Assembly (NCBI RefSeq): GCF_002858745.1
Contig: NZ_PJRO01000011.1
Location: forward strand, 62,001-126,000
Direction: 5' to 3'
DNA from: Mesorhizobium loti
Lineage (GTDB): Bacteria; Pseudomonadota; Alphaproteobacteria; Rhizobiales; Rhizobiaceae
Length of the DNA: 64,000 bases
Shown here: one piece after another, positions 7,665 to 15,261 of the stretch
Layout of the letters: every line of letters begins with the position of its first letter
Position numbering within the stretch: the first letter of the stretch is position 1
The notes under the pieces: model-generated
Databases searched by the model: none
Seen by the model: the letters and a program-made list of their open reading frames with translations, nothing else
What the model was told of the DNA's origin: nothing
Position numbers and translations under genes: made by a program

Positions 7665-8135
7665 TCAGGATGCCTCGGCCAGTACCGCATGGCTGTCGAG
7701 ATGGCTCTTCAACACAGGTGCGACGGTAACGGTGGCAATGCCTGGAATGGCGATCATGCGTTCGCGCAACGCACTCAGCGCGGCGAGGTCGCGCGCTCGT
7801 ACAGTGAGCACCACATCCATCGGCCCTGAGACGTGATCGCAGCCCTCTACCTCCGGCATGCCGGCGAGCATCGGGATCAGCTTCGCGCAGGGCCGACCGT
7901 CGATACGCACGAAGAAGAACGCACGGGCGCCGCCGGTTTCCACCGGACCGATCGTGTCGATCGTGAAGCGTTTGATCACGCCCTGGCGTTTCAGGCGTGC
8001 CAGCCGATCTTGCACGGCGCTGCGGGAGAGTCCCACGGCGCGGGCGAGGCTCAGCACCGGTTGGCGGCTGTCACGCCTGAGCAGCGTGATCAATTGTTGA
8101 TCGATGCCGTCGAGGCTTGGCGTCGCGATGCCCAT
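7665..8135 (-). CDS. Lrp/AsnC family transcriptional regulator
   Basis: A 156-residue regulator. The N-terminal helix-turn-helix contains LDGIDQQLITLLRRDSRQP and LARAVGLSRSAVQDRLARLK. The C-terminal RAM/ligand domain includes GMPEVEGCDHVSGPMDVVLT, the typical core of this family. I start at ATG 8135 (MGIATPSLDG), as the 14 residues upstream are unlike the family. It is divergent from the quinone oxidoreductase gene with a 112-bp gap, so that gene and itself are the natural candidates for control. Effectors in the family are usually amino acids. Confidence 0.88.
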   Translation of the reverse strand: MGIATPSLDGIDQQLITLLRRDSRQPVLSLARAVGLSRSAVQDRLARLKRQGVIKRFTIDTIGPVETGGARAFFFVRIDGRPCAKLIPMLAGMPEVEGCDHVSGPMDVVLTVRARDLAALSALRERMIAIPGIATVTVAPVLKSHLDSHAVLAEAS

Positions 8136-8247
8136 CCCGATTGTCCTTTCCCCGGCACTTTGCCGGCTGGGCGGCATCTTGCAGGTCGCATTCCGGCGGT
8201 CACTTCAGCCAAGAGCCTGCGATCGCAACCGAAGCCGCAGGCAAGAG

Positions 8248-9297
8248 ATGGAACGAGCAGCACGCATTTACCAGTATGGACCGCCGGAAGTTTTGAAGAT
8301 TGAGCCGATCGAGGTGCCCGCGCCGGGTCCAGGCGAGGCGCTGGTACGCCACACGGCGATCGGGCTGAATTTTGTCGAGGTCTATTTCCGGCGTGGCACC
8401 TTCCCGGTGCCGGAGCTGCCAGCCGTGCTCGGCAACGAGGCGGCGGGTATCGTCGAAGCGGTTGGTCCTGGCGTCGAAGAGGTGGCGGTGGGCGACCGTG
8501 TCGTCTACGCCGACGGCCCGCTCGGCGCTTATGCAACGGTGCGTGTCTATCCCGCCGAGCAGCTGGTGCGCATCCCGGTGGCGATCAGCGATGAACAGGC
8601 CGCCGCCTCATTCCTGCGCGGCGTCACAGCGCGCATGCTGTTGAAAGACGTCGTGCCACTGCGTCCTGGTGATACAGTGCTCTACCATGGCGCGGCGGGA
8701 GGTGTCGGCCTGTTGTTCGCGCAATGGGCAAGGGCGCTCGGCATCCACGTCATCGGCACCGTGTCCAACGAGGAAAAGGCCGTAGCCGCACGGGCCGCGG
8801 GCTGCATCGAAACAATCGACTACCGCACGCAAGACTTCGTCGAGCGGATCAAGGCCATAACCGGCGGCGAAGGCGTTGCCGCCGTGTTCGATTCTGTTGG
8901 CCAGGACACATTCCTGAAATCGCTGGAAAGCTTGCGGCCGCGCGGCGCATTGGTCGCCTTCGGCAAGGCATCGGGCCATCCGCCCGTGATCGATCCGTTC
9001 CTGCTGGCGCCGAAGGGACTTTACGTGACCTGGCCGATCCGGCCCGTCTACACGGCCCGCCGCGTCGATCGCGAACGCAGTGCCGACGAGCTCTTCGAGG
9101 CAATCGCCGGCGGCATTCTCGATGTCGGCCCCGGCCGGACCTACGCCCTCGACGATATCGTGGCTGCGCATCGCGACCTTGAAGGCCGCAAGATTATTGG
9201 TGCCGCGGTGATCAGGCCCCGACGAAGCAGTGGACGATCGCTTGACTCTATTGTACCGATTGGTACAAACAATCTGCCCGATACGAGCACCAGCTGA
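8248..9297 (+). CDS. NADPH:quinone reductase-like zinc-less MDR oxidoreductase
   Basis: A 349-residue member of the medium-chain dehydrogenase superfamily (QOR, Qor/CAA43093 type). Visible are GEALVRHTAIGLNFVEVYFR (substrate-side), LGNEAAGIVEAVGPGV, and the nucleotide-binding HGAAGGVGLLFAQWA. Zinc ligands are absent, as usual in quinone reductases. The family normally ends about 25 residues earlier; here the frame continues through RRSSGRSLDS to a TGA at 9295-9297, and the extra codons lie on top of a promoter and operator for the next operon. It reduces quinones or other activated double bonds with NADPH. It is divergent from an Lrp gene. Confidence 0.88.
   Translation: MERAARIYQYGPPEVLKIEPIEVPAPGPGEALVRHTAIGLNFVEVYFRRGTFPVPELPAVLGNEAAGIVEAVGPGVEEVAVGDRVVYADGPLGAYATVRVYPAEQLVRIPVAISDEQAAASFLRGVTARMLLKDVVPLRPGDTVLYHGAAGGVGLLFAQWARALGIHVIGTVSNEEKAVAARAAGCIETIDYRTQDFVERIKAITGGEGVAAVFDSVGQDTFLKSLESLRPRGALVAFGKASGHPPVIDPFLLAPKGLYVTWPIRPVYTARRVDRERSADELFEAIAGGILDVGPGRTYALDDIVAAHRDLEGRKIIGAAVIRPRRSSGRSLDSIVPIGTNNLPDTSTS
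9242..9268 (+). promoter_or_regulatory. Promoter with embedded TetR-type operator
   Basis: A -35-like TTGACT (9242-9247) is followed by the perfect palindrome TTGTACC-GATT-GGTACAA (9251-9268). A plausible -10, TACAAA, begins 16 nt after the -35. The palindrome therefore covers the promoter spacer. It lies 41 nt upstream of the DUF1348 start, inside the last codons of the quinone oxidoreductase. The tetR gene is second in the downstream operon, so autoregulation is likely. Confidence 0.75.
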
Positions 9298-9308
9298 TGG
9301 AGATCACG

Positions 9309-9773
9309 ATGAGTCGTCCGCCCCTGCCACCTTTCAATGCCGAAACCGCCGCGGAAAAGGCGCGCAAGGCCGAGGACGCCTGGAACAGCCGTGATCCCGA
9401 GAAGGTATCGCTTGCCTATACCGAGGACAGCCAATGGCGAAACCGCGCCGAGTTCGTCAGGGGCAGGCCTGAGATTGTCACCTTCCTCACCCGGAAATGG
9501 GCGCGCGAGCTGGAGTATCGCCTGATCAAGGAAGTATGGACCTGGAACGAAAACCGCATCGCCGTGCGTTTCGCGTATGAATGGCGCGACGACAGCGGCC
9601 ACTGGTTCCGCTCCTATGGCAACGAGAACTGGGAATTCGATGAGGCCGGGCTGATGCGCAGGCGCGTCGCTTCGATCAACGACATGCCGATCATTGAGGC
9701 GGAGCGCAAGTTCCACTGGCCGCTGGGCCGCCGGCCCGACGATCATCCCGGCCTCAGCGATCTTGGGCTCTAG
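9309..9773 (+). CDS. DUF1348 family protein (NTF2/SnoaL-like fold)
   Basis: A 154-residue protein of the DUF1348 family. The family pattern is strong: FNAETAAEKARKAEDAWNSR, YTEDSQWRNRAEF, then FLTRKWARELEYRLIKE and RSYGNENWEFDE. The family has the small conical NTF2-like fold and no settled biochemical role. I choose ATG 9309 because a GGAG lies six nt before it; an in-frame ATG at 9297 overlaps the preceding stop. It is the first gene of an operon with a TetR regulator whose ATG directly abuts this stop codon. The pairing suggests a detoxification or small-molecule role, but that is a guess from context. Confidence 0.87.
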   Translation: MSRPPLPPFNAETAAEKARKAEDAWNSRDPEKVSLAYTEDSQWRNRAEFVRGRPEIVTFLTRKWARELEYRLIKEVWTWNENRIAVRFAYEWRDDSGHWFRSYGNENWEFDEAGLMRRRVASINDMPIIEAERKFHWPLGRRPDDHPGLSDLGL

Positions 9774-10340
9774 ATGCGAAAGGTAGCGGCTGGCCGGGAT
9801 GAGCTGATCGTCGCGATTGCCGAAGTGTTTCGTGCGCATGGCTATGCTGGCGCCAGCCTGTCGCTCATCACCGAGGCGACAGGGCTCGGCAAGGGCAGCC
9901 TCTACAACTTCTTTCCAGGCGGCAAGGACGAGATGGCGGCGGCCGTGCTTGCGCACATCGACCGCTGGTTCGAGGAGGAGGTGTTTTCGCCGCTGCGCGA
10001 AACGGAGCGCCCGCAGGAGGGCATCAGCCGCATGCTCGCGGCGACGGATGCTTACTTCCACTCCGGTCGGCGCGTCTGCCTGGTTGGCGCCTTTGCCTTG
10101 GACGACGCACGCGACCGTTTCGCCACCGAGATCAGATCTTATTTCGGGCGCTGGGTGGCAGATCTTGCCGGCGCACTGCAGCGGCATGGTCGGCAAGAAG
10201 CGGAAGCCCAACGGTTGGCGGAGGAGAGCGTCGCCGGCATCCAGGGTGCGCTTACGTTGGCACGGGCTTTCGACGATCCCGCGGTGTTTTCCCGAACGAT
10301 GGCGAACATCCGCGAACGACTGGCTGTCGCCGGCAGATGA
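9774..10340 (+). CDS. TetR/AcrR family transcriptional regulator
   Basis: A 188-residue repressor. The helix-turn-helix is in the first 50 residues (GYAGASLSLITEATGLGKGS then LYNFFPGGKDEM). The C-terminal half looks like the TetR_C (LmrA/YxaF-like) ligand domain. Its ATG follows the DUF1348 TAG without a gap, so the two are translationally linked. The perfect palindrome in the operon promoter at 9251-9268 is the likely operator, giving negative autoregulation. The YxaF/LmrA-type regulators respond to flavonoids or drugs in other bacteria, but the inducer here is unknown. Confidence 0.88.
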   Translation: MRKVAAGRDELIVAIAEVFRAHGYAGASLSLITEATGLGKGSLYNFFPGGKDEMAAAVLAHIDRWFEEEVFSPLRETERPQEGISRMLAATDAYFHSGRRVCLVGAFALDDARDRFATEIRSYFGRWVADLAGALQRHGRQEAEAQRLAEESVAGIQGALTLARAFDDPAVFSRTMANIRERLAVAGR

Positions 10341-10349
10341 CGGGTTGCC

Positions 10350-11288
10350 TCAAGCTGCGTCCAGACCCTCGAAGATCAGGCTGTGGTGGACAGCGGCACC
10401 AGCGGTGACCCCGTCGGCAGAGGCCCAGGTGGCGTTGTGCATGCCGCGCGCCGCATCGCCGGCGGCAAAGACACCGGGCACATTGGTCGCCTTCTTGCCG
10501 TCAGTGACGATGATCGGACCGAAGAAGCCGTCTTCGAAGGCACAGCCCAGCCGTTCGGCCAGCGGGCTGGCCATCATCGTGCGCGGCGTCAGATAAAGGG
10601 CCGTTGTACGGACCCTACGGCCGTCTGAAAGCACGACAGCCTGAAGCGCCTGCCCCTCGCCTTCCAAAGCCTGGATTGGCGCTGGCTCGATGGTGACGCC
10701 ACGTCGTGCCAGCTTCGCCAGCAGACCGGCGTCAGGCATCGGTTGGCCGTTGAGGAACAGCGTCGTCGGTCCCCATTCGGTGATCATCAGCGCTTTTTCC
10801 GCACAATGCGGCGTGGTTGCCAGCACGCCAAGTGGTGCGCCGCCGAACTCGTAGCCATGGCAATAGGGACAATGCAGCACGCTGACGCCCCAGCGCTCGG
10901 CCAGCCCGGGCAAATCGGACAGGATGTCGGTGATGCCTGTCGCCAGGACCAGGCGTGAAGCCTCCAGCACGGATCCCGAAGCGAGCGTGACCGCAAAAGC
11001 GCCCTCTCGTCCGGACGCGCCGACAGCTTCGTCCGCGATGAAATAGACATTGGGATAGGCGGTGAGTTTTTCGCGCGCGGCGGCAATCATGCGCACCGGC
11101 TCGGCGCCATCCTGGCCGAAGAAACCGTGCGAGGCGGTGGCGAATCGGTTGCGTGGCTTGCCGGCATCGATGACGGCCACATTGCGGCGTCCACGCGCCA
11201 GCTGCATGGCGGCGGACAGACCGGCATAGGAACCGCCGATCACGACGGCATCGAACGGTTTGGCAAACATCTGCACATCAGGCTGCAT
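10350..11288 (-). CDS. Thioredoxin reductase-like FAD/NAD(P) oxidoreductase
   Basis: A 312-residue flavoprotein. GGSYAGLSAAMQLARGRR near the N-terminus binds FAD, followed by VIDAGKPRNRF. The redox motif is CPYC inside LHCPYCHGYEFGG, in the place of the CATC of thioredoxin reductase. A second nucleotide motif is poorly conserved, as in related single-domain disulfide oxidases. The C-terminal FAD motif is GVFAAGDAARGM. It probably oxidises or reduces a dithiol or small protein in the cytoplasm. Its start overlaps the end of the rrf2 gene by 11 bp, so the two are translationally coupled and Rrf2 probably regulates it. Confidence 0.86.
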   Translation of the reverse strand: MQPDVQMFAKPFDAVVIGGSYAGLSAAMQLARGRRNVAVIDAGKPRNRFATASHGFFGQDGAEPVRMIAAAREKLTAYPNVYFIADEAVGASGREGAFAVTLASGSVLEASRLVLATGITDILSDLPGLAERWGVSVLHCPYCHGYEFGGAPLGVLATTPHCAEKALMITEWGPTTLFLNGQPMPDAGLLAKLARRGVTIEPAPIQALEGEGQALQAVVLSDGRRVRTTALYLTPRTMMASPLAERLGCAFEDGFFGPIIVTDGKKATNVPGVFAAGDAARGMHNATWASADGVTAGAAVHHSLIFEGLDAA

Positions 11289-11736
11289 GGGGGTTGGCCT
11301 TCTTTGTCTTGTTCTGCTTCCAGCGCTCGTGGAAATCGGCTGCCAGATCGGCCAGCGTCACTTCGCCGAGCCGCTGGATCAGCAACACTTCCGCCGCGCG
11401 GAAAGCATCGTCCAGCGCTGCGTTGACCGCCTGCTCCACCAAGCAGTCCGGCATTTCCTGCCGGTTGCCGAGCGCGAAGACCATCGGCTCGCCGAGCGCC
11501 GTATAGACGTCGCGCAGCGAGACGGTCGCAAGGTCGCGGCTGATCGTCCAGCCGCCGCCATGGCCGCGTTCGGAATGCACGATGCCCATCTCACGCAGGC
11601 CGGCCATGGTGCGCCGGATCACCACAGGATTGGTGCTCAGCGTTCTGGATAGCTGTTCCGAGGTCATCGGCCGGCCTTCCTCGGCCATGTGGAGCAGGAC
11701 GTGCAGGACGCTGGAAAGTCGACTGTCTCGTTTCAT
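11278..11736 (-). CDS. Rrf2 family transcriptional regulator
   Basis: A 152-residue regulator with the Rrf2 N-terminal winged helix: RLSSVLHVLLHMAEE, then SEQLSRTLSTNPVVIRRTMA and GHGGGWTISRDLATVSL. The three clustered cysteines that hold an Fe-S cluster in IscR and NsrR are missing. A single cysteine remains (PDCLVEQAV, about residue 95), which suggests thiol-based or metabolite sensing. It is co-transcribed with, and overlaps, a CPYC flavoenzyme. Inverted repeats around 11725-11758 cover its own start region. Confidence 0.88.
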   Translation of the reverse strand: MKRDSRLSSVLHVLLHMAEEGRPMTSEQLSRTLSTNPVVIRRTMAGLREMGIVHSERGHGGGWTISRDLATVSLRDVYTALGEPMVFALGNRQEMPDCLVEQAVNAALDDAFRAAEVLLIQRLGEVTLADLAADFHERWKQNKTKKANPHAA

Positions 11737-11758
11737 GCAACTTTATATGTTACGAGAC
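11725..11758. promoter_or_regulatory. Possible Rrf2 operator at its own start
   Basis: GTCTCGT (11725-11731) and ACGAGAC (11752-11758) form a perfect 7-bp inverted repeat, and GCAAC-N7-GTTAC (11737-11753) lies inside with one mismatch. The site spans the start codon at 11736-11734. Function as an operator is inferred from position only. Confidence 0.35.
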
Positions 11759-11827
11759 GGTGCAAGAGTCAAGGTTTGCATGAACGGGCAGCGAGAAGTC
11801 AGCTGTTGTCGAAGAGATGCAGCGGCG

Positions 11828-12328
11828 CTACTCGCTTTCGCCGTCCAGCGCCGGCACGGAAACGCCGGCAAGCTCGGCTGCCAGCAATCTGGCAGCCCCG
11901 GCGCGTGCAATTCTGAGCATCAGCGCCTTGCGGGTGGCGGCGGCGATACGGTGTTCCGGGGCGTCGCGCAGCATCTCGGCGCCATAGCCGTCGGACAGGA
12001 TGAAGCCGCATTCCTCGGGAAAGATCTCGGCCGGCACCCCGGGGTGCGTGGCGAAGAAGAAGCGGTCGCAATGCAGCCGGTAGTCCGGCCATTTACGATC
12101 GACACGAAAATCCTCGATCGAGGATTTGACCTCAATGATCCAGATGTCGCCCTTGCGGGTGAGTGCAACGAGATCGGCGCGTCGCCCGGTTGCGAGCGAC
12201 AGTTCTGGCAACACATGTGCGCCCATTTCGGTGAGCAATCGCTGTACGCCGCGCCGCACCAGCATGGCGCGCTCCGACTGGCGACCGTCGATCAGGGGAT
12301 TCTGCGATATCGGGGAAACAATGGGCAT
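11828..12328 (-). CDS. mmcB: MmcB family DNA repair protein (putative endonuclease)
   Basis: A 166-residue protein of the MmcB family (PF06319), a restriction-endonuclease-like fold. The nuclease-like core is visible: E-rich GRRADLVALTRKGDIWIIEVKSS, which matches the D-x(n)-ExK pattern, then DFRVDRKWPDYRLHCDRFFF. The family was first described in Caulobacter as a mitomycin C resistance factor. It acts in the cytoplasm, probably on damaged DNA. It stands alone between the rrf2 and cueR genes. I see no LexA box (GTTC-N7-GTTC) nearby. Confidence 0.85.
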   Translation of the reverse strand: MPIVSPISQNPLIDGRQSERAMLVRRGVQRLLTEMGAHVLPELSLATGRRADLVALTRKGDIWIIEVKSSIEDFRVDRKWPDYRLHCDRFFFATHPGVPAEIFPEECGFILSDGYGAEMLRDAPEHRIAAATRKALMLRIARAGAARLLAAELAGVSVPALDGESE

Positions 12329-12366
12329 GAGCCATCATGCCCGATTCCGTTCACGGTTTGAACCCT

Positions 12367-12768
12367 TCAGTCCGCCGTCTCCAACTCTCCTGCCATCTCT
12401 TCCAGGATCGGGCAGTCCGGGCGATTGTCGCCATGGCAGGCATGGATCAGCTTGTTCAGGGTAGCGCGCATGGACTGCAGCTCGCGCACCTTTTCCTCGA
12501 TCGCCGTGACATGCGCCGACGCGATCGCGCGCACGTCCTGGCTGGCGCGCTCGCGGTCCTGGTAGAGCGCCATCAACTGGCGGCAGTCGTCGATGGAAAA
12601 GCCGAGATTGCGCGCACGCTTCAGGAAAGCCAGGCGGTGGACGTCGTCGCCCGAATAGTCGCGGTAGCTGTTGTCGGAGCGCTCCGGCGAGATCAGCCCG
12701 ATCTCTTCGTAGTAGCGGATGGTCTTGGCCGGCAGTCCGGAGCGGCGGGCGGCGTCGCCGATATTCAT
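12367..12768 (-). CDS. cueR: MerR-type copper-responsive regulator CueR
   Basis: A 133-residue MerR regulator. It begins MNIGDAARRSGLPAKTIRYYEEIGLI, the classical DNA-binding helix-turn-helix and wing. The metal site near the C-terminus reads CHGDNRPDC, matching the two cysteines of CueR that bind Cu(I), Ag(I) or Au(I). I start it at ATG 12768 because homology starts there; the longer frame adds 21 unrelated residues. No target lies beside it. The only CueR-type promoter I see is 11 kb away, in front of the copper ATPase at 24.26 kb. No MerR-type 19-bp-spaced dyad is visible before this gene. Confidence 0.9.
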   Translation of the reverse strand: MNIGDAARRSGLPAKTIRYYEEIGLISPERSDNSYRDYSGDDVHRLAFLKRARNLGFSIDDCRQLMALYQDRERASQDVRAIASAHVTAIEEKVRELQSMRATLNKLIHACHGDNRPDCPILEEMAGELETAD

Positions 12769-13002
12769 GATCTCGTCCTCTGGCGGCCTCAACCGGGTAT
12801 TTTCCAGGCCGTTTTCTTTGTTTTCGTTCAATAATCCCGGGGAAGATGTTGCCGAAATACCATAGCCGATGTGTTACCGGCAGACACACCCCTCCATATA
12901 AGCATCGGCTGCTTGGCAAGCAAAAGAAATGCCAGCATGAATGCGTTAACGATTTTTAATCGAATCGCCGCGGATCAACGGGACGGAGCGTAGAAACGGT
13001 TC

Positions 13003-13614
13003 ATGCGCTTGAAATCTGCCATTGTCGTCGCGGCGCTTGCCGCCTCGCTTGCCGGCTGCAGCACCATCGGCCAGATGCGGCTTTTCTCCAACGACTATGG
13101 CGGCGTCAGCGACGCCGGCTATCAGCTGCCGCGCATCCCGATCGAGAAGATTCCGCAGAGGTTCCATCGCCAGATCGTCTCCTACGATACCAGCGAGAAG
13201 CCGGGCACGATTGTCGTCGATACCGGCAACAAGTTCCTCTACTTCGTGCTGCCGGAAGGCGAAGCCGTGCGCTACGGTATCGGTGTCGGCCGCGAGGGCT
13301 TCGAGTGGAACGGCTCGGCGCATGTCGCGATCAAGCGTGAGTGGCCGACCTGGACACCGCCGTCGCAGATGATCAAACGCCAGCCGGAGCTTGCGCAGTT
13401 CCGCAATGGCATGGATCCTGGGTTGAAGAACCCGCTCGGTGCGCGCGCGCTCTATCTGTTCAACAAGGGCGACACCGGCTACCGGCTGCATGGCACCCCG
13501 GAATGGTGGTCGATTGGCAAGGCGATGTCGTCGGGCTGCATCCGGCTGATGAACCAGGACATCATCGACCTCTACAACCGCGCCGAGGTCGGCGCGAAGG
13601 TCATCGTGATGTGA
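13003..13614 (+). CDS. L,D-transpeptidase (YkuD family) lipoprotein
   Basis: A 203-residue envelope enzyme. The signal peptide ends in the lipobox LAGC (about residues 17-20). The YkuD catalytic motif is intact: HGTPEWWSIGKAMSSGCIRL, with the conserved His, Gly, Ser and catalytic Cys. Such enzymes form 3-3 cross-links in peptidoglycan or attach outer-membrane proteins to it; in Hyphomicrobiales cross-linking is largely of this kind. It stands alone, divergent from cueR, and ends before two hairpin terminators. A CtrA-like pair of TTAA boxes sits upstream (12946-12959), but with a 6-nt rather than 7-nt gap. Confidence 0.9.
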   Translation: MRLKSAIVVAALAASLAGCSTIGQMRLFSNDYGGVSDAGYQLPRIPIEKIPQRFHRQIVSYDTSEKPGTIVVDTGNKFLYFVLPEGEAVRYGIGVGREGFEWNGSAHVAIKREWPTWTPPSQMIKRQPELAQFRNGMDPGLKNPLGARALYLFNKGDTGYRLHGTPEWWSIGKAMSSGCIRLMNQDIIDLYNRAEVGAKVIVM

Positions 13615-13691
13615 TTTTGCGCGTCTGAAAGGACGCACGAAGCAAGAGTTTCGTACGCGGACCGTCTAGGCAACACGGACGTCCCAAACAG

Positions 13692-13716
13692 AAAACCGGG
13701 CATGAGGCCCGGTTTT
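13692..13716 (+). terminator. Intrinsic terminator after the L,D-transpeptidase
   Basis: AAAACCGGGC (13692-13701) and GCCCGGTTTT (13707-13716) form a 10-bp stem with a 5-nt loop and a following T-run. It fits the plus-strand gene ending at 13614. Confidence 0.85.
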
Positions 13717-13758
13717 TTGTTGAAGCCATTCTGTCAAAGAGCATCCGTTCCGGAAACG

Positions 13759-13789
13759 AAAAACCCCGAGACATTGTCCCGGGGTTTTT
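13759..13789 (-). terminator. Intrinsic terminator after nfuA
   Basis: AAAAACCCCG (13759-13768) pairs with CGGGGTTTTT (13780-13789) around an 11-nt loop. It lies 22 nt past the nfuA stop. Runs of A and T on both sides make it usable in either direction. Confidence 0.85.
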
Positions 13790-13810
13790 GCGTAGAAAGA
13801 TGTCGGTGCC

Positions 13811-14380
13811 TTACGACACCTGCTCGACATGCTCCACTTCGGGCACGAAGTGGCGGAGCAGGTTCTGGATGCCATGCTTCAGCGTGGCGGTCGAGGACGG
13901 GCAGCCGGCGCAGGCGCCCTTCATGTGCAGGAACACGGTGCCCTTCTCATAACCCCGGAAGGTGATGTCGCCACCGTCCTGCGCTACGGCAGGGCGCACC
14001 CGCGTGTCGAGCAGTTCCTTGATGGTGACGACGATCTCCTCGTCTTCCTTGTCGTAGAACTCGTCTGCATCGTCCGCCGTCGTGGATGGAGCCGTGCTGG
14101 CCATGACCGGCTGGCCGGACATGAAATGCTCCATGATGGCACCGAGGATCGCCGGCTTCAGGTGCTGCCAGTCGGGACCATCCTTGGTCACGGTGATGAA
14201 GTCGTAGCCGAAGAACACGCCGGTCACGCCCGGAATGTCGAACAGCCGGCCGGCCAACGGCGAAACTTCGCGCGCGGCGTCGGGGTCGCGGAAGTCGGCA
14301 GTGCCTTCGCGCAGGACTTCCTTGCCCGGCAGGAACTTGAGCGTCGCCGGATTGGGAGTCGACTCGGTCTGGATGAACAT
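13811..14380 (-). CDS. NfuA-type Fe-S cluster scaffold/carrier (NifU C-domain)
   Basis: A 189-residue protein. The N-terminal Nfu_N domain starts MFIQTESTPNPATLKFLPG and the C-terminal NifU-like domain carries the cluster-binding motif CAGCPSS. A linker rich in Asp and Glu separates them. Such proteins receive [4Fe-4S] clusters and pass them to client enzymes. It is transcribed in the same direction as uspA and trpS upstream, a neighbourhood that is conserved in rhizobia. A terminator closes the unit just downstream. I withhold a symbol because nfuA and nifU-like names are used inconsistently for this family. Confidence 0.9.
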   Translation of the reverse strand: MFIQTESTPNPATLKFLPGKEVLREGTADFRDPDAAREVSPLAGRLFDIPGVTGVFFGYDFITVTKDGPDWQHLKPAILGAIMEHFMSGQPVMASTAPSTTADDADEFYDKEDEEIVVTIKELLDTRVRPAVAQDGGDITFRGYEKGTVFLHMKGACAGCPSSTATLKHGIQNLLRHFVPEVEHVEQVS

Positions 14381-14495
14381 GGCGGTCTCCGGCCCGCACT
14401 GCGCGGGCGATAGTTTGGAATGGTTCTAAATAAGCCCAATCCGCCGGGCAATCAAGCAAAAGCCGGCAAGGCTGTCTAACCCTAATATAGGGCGC

Positions 14496-14987
14496 TCAGG
14501 CCAGACTTTCGATGTCGTCGTCGGAAAGGTTTTGCGGCACGACGGTGACCGGGATCGGGAAGGCTGCGCCTTTGCCGGCGATGGACGCAACCAGCGGGCC
14601 GGGCCCCTCCTTGGCGGCGCCAGCGGCCAGCACCAGGATGGCGATGTCCTGGTCTTCCTCGATCAGCTTGTGGATCTCTTCGGCGCGCTTGCCCTCGCGA
14701 ACCACCAACTCGGGCTCGATACCGACCTTCTGCCGTACCTTGCCGGCATAGACGTCCAGTGCGGAACGTGCTGTGGTGTTGGCTTCCTCGCGCATGATCT
14801 TTTCCACGCCCAGCCAATGCTGGAAGTCATCCGGTTCGATGACATAGAGCAGCACCAGAACGCCGCCCGTGCTCTGCGCACGCTTCGAGGCATAGGCTAC
14901 GGCGCGCTCGCATTCCGGTGTGTCGTCGATGACCGCCAGGAATTTGCGGCGGTGGCCGGCTTCACGGCTGAGGCGTTTGGAGACCAT
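14496..14987 (-). CDS. Universal stress protein (UspA family)
   Basis: A 163-residue single-domain Usp. It starts KFLAVIDDTPECERAVAYAS, the family's first strand and helix, and has VLAAGAAKEGPGPLVASI in place of the usual GxxGxxxxxxxGS nucleotide loop, so ATP binding may be weakened. The last strand, FPIPVTVVP, is typical. Usps help in stress survival, usually through unknown partners. It sits between trpS and nfuA. A mosaic repeat begins 16 nt upstream of its start. Confidence 0.87.
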   Translation of the reverse strand: MVSKRLSREAGHRRKFLAVIDDTPECERAVAYASKRAQSTGGVLVLLYVIEPDDFQHWLGVEKIMREEANTTARSALDVYAGKVRQKVGIEPELVVREGKRAEEIHKLIEEDQDIAILVLAAGAAKEGPGPLVASIAGKGAAFPIPVTVVPQNLSDDDIESLA

Positions 14988-15003
14988 TGCTGTCCTGCTC
15001 GAT

Positions 15004-15107
15004 AGAGCAATTCCAGGAAAAGTGCGTAGCGGCTTTCCGCCCGGAATTGCGTAAAAACAAAGAGTTAGAGCGTTTCCGCGCTTCCGTTAAAAACGGGAAC
15101 GCTCTAG
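15004..15107. repeat. RIME-like intergenic mosaic repeat, copy A1
   Basis: Starts AGAGCAATTCCAGGAAAAG, contains the stem CCGGAATTGCG and ends in the hairpin GAGCGTTTCC ... GGGAACGCTC. The same modules recur at 28219, 30439, 60711 and 62633. This copy has diverged most in the last hairpin. Confidence 0.85.
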
Positions 15108-15261
15108 CTTTGGCCGCAATCTGCCATCCGCGCGGGGTTCCTTGCAAGCGGCCCCGCCATTCGGTCAGGCGAAAGAGCCTGTGGCCGTCCGCGACAAGGT
15201 TCGTTCAAAAAAGAAGGGCGGCTGGAAACAACCGCCCTGCTGGATTGGATCAGCGATCTGT

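Noticed and set aside
12946..12959. CtrA binding site upstream of the L,D-transpeptidase
   Set aside because: The two TTAA boxes are 6 nt apart instead of the required 7, so I mention it only in the gene entry.
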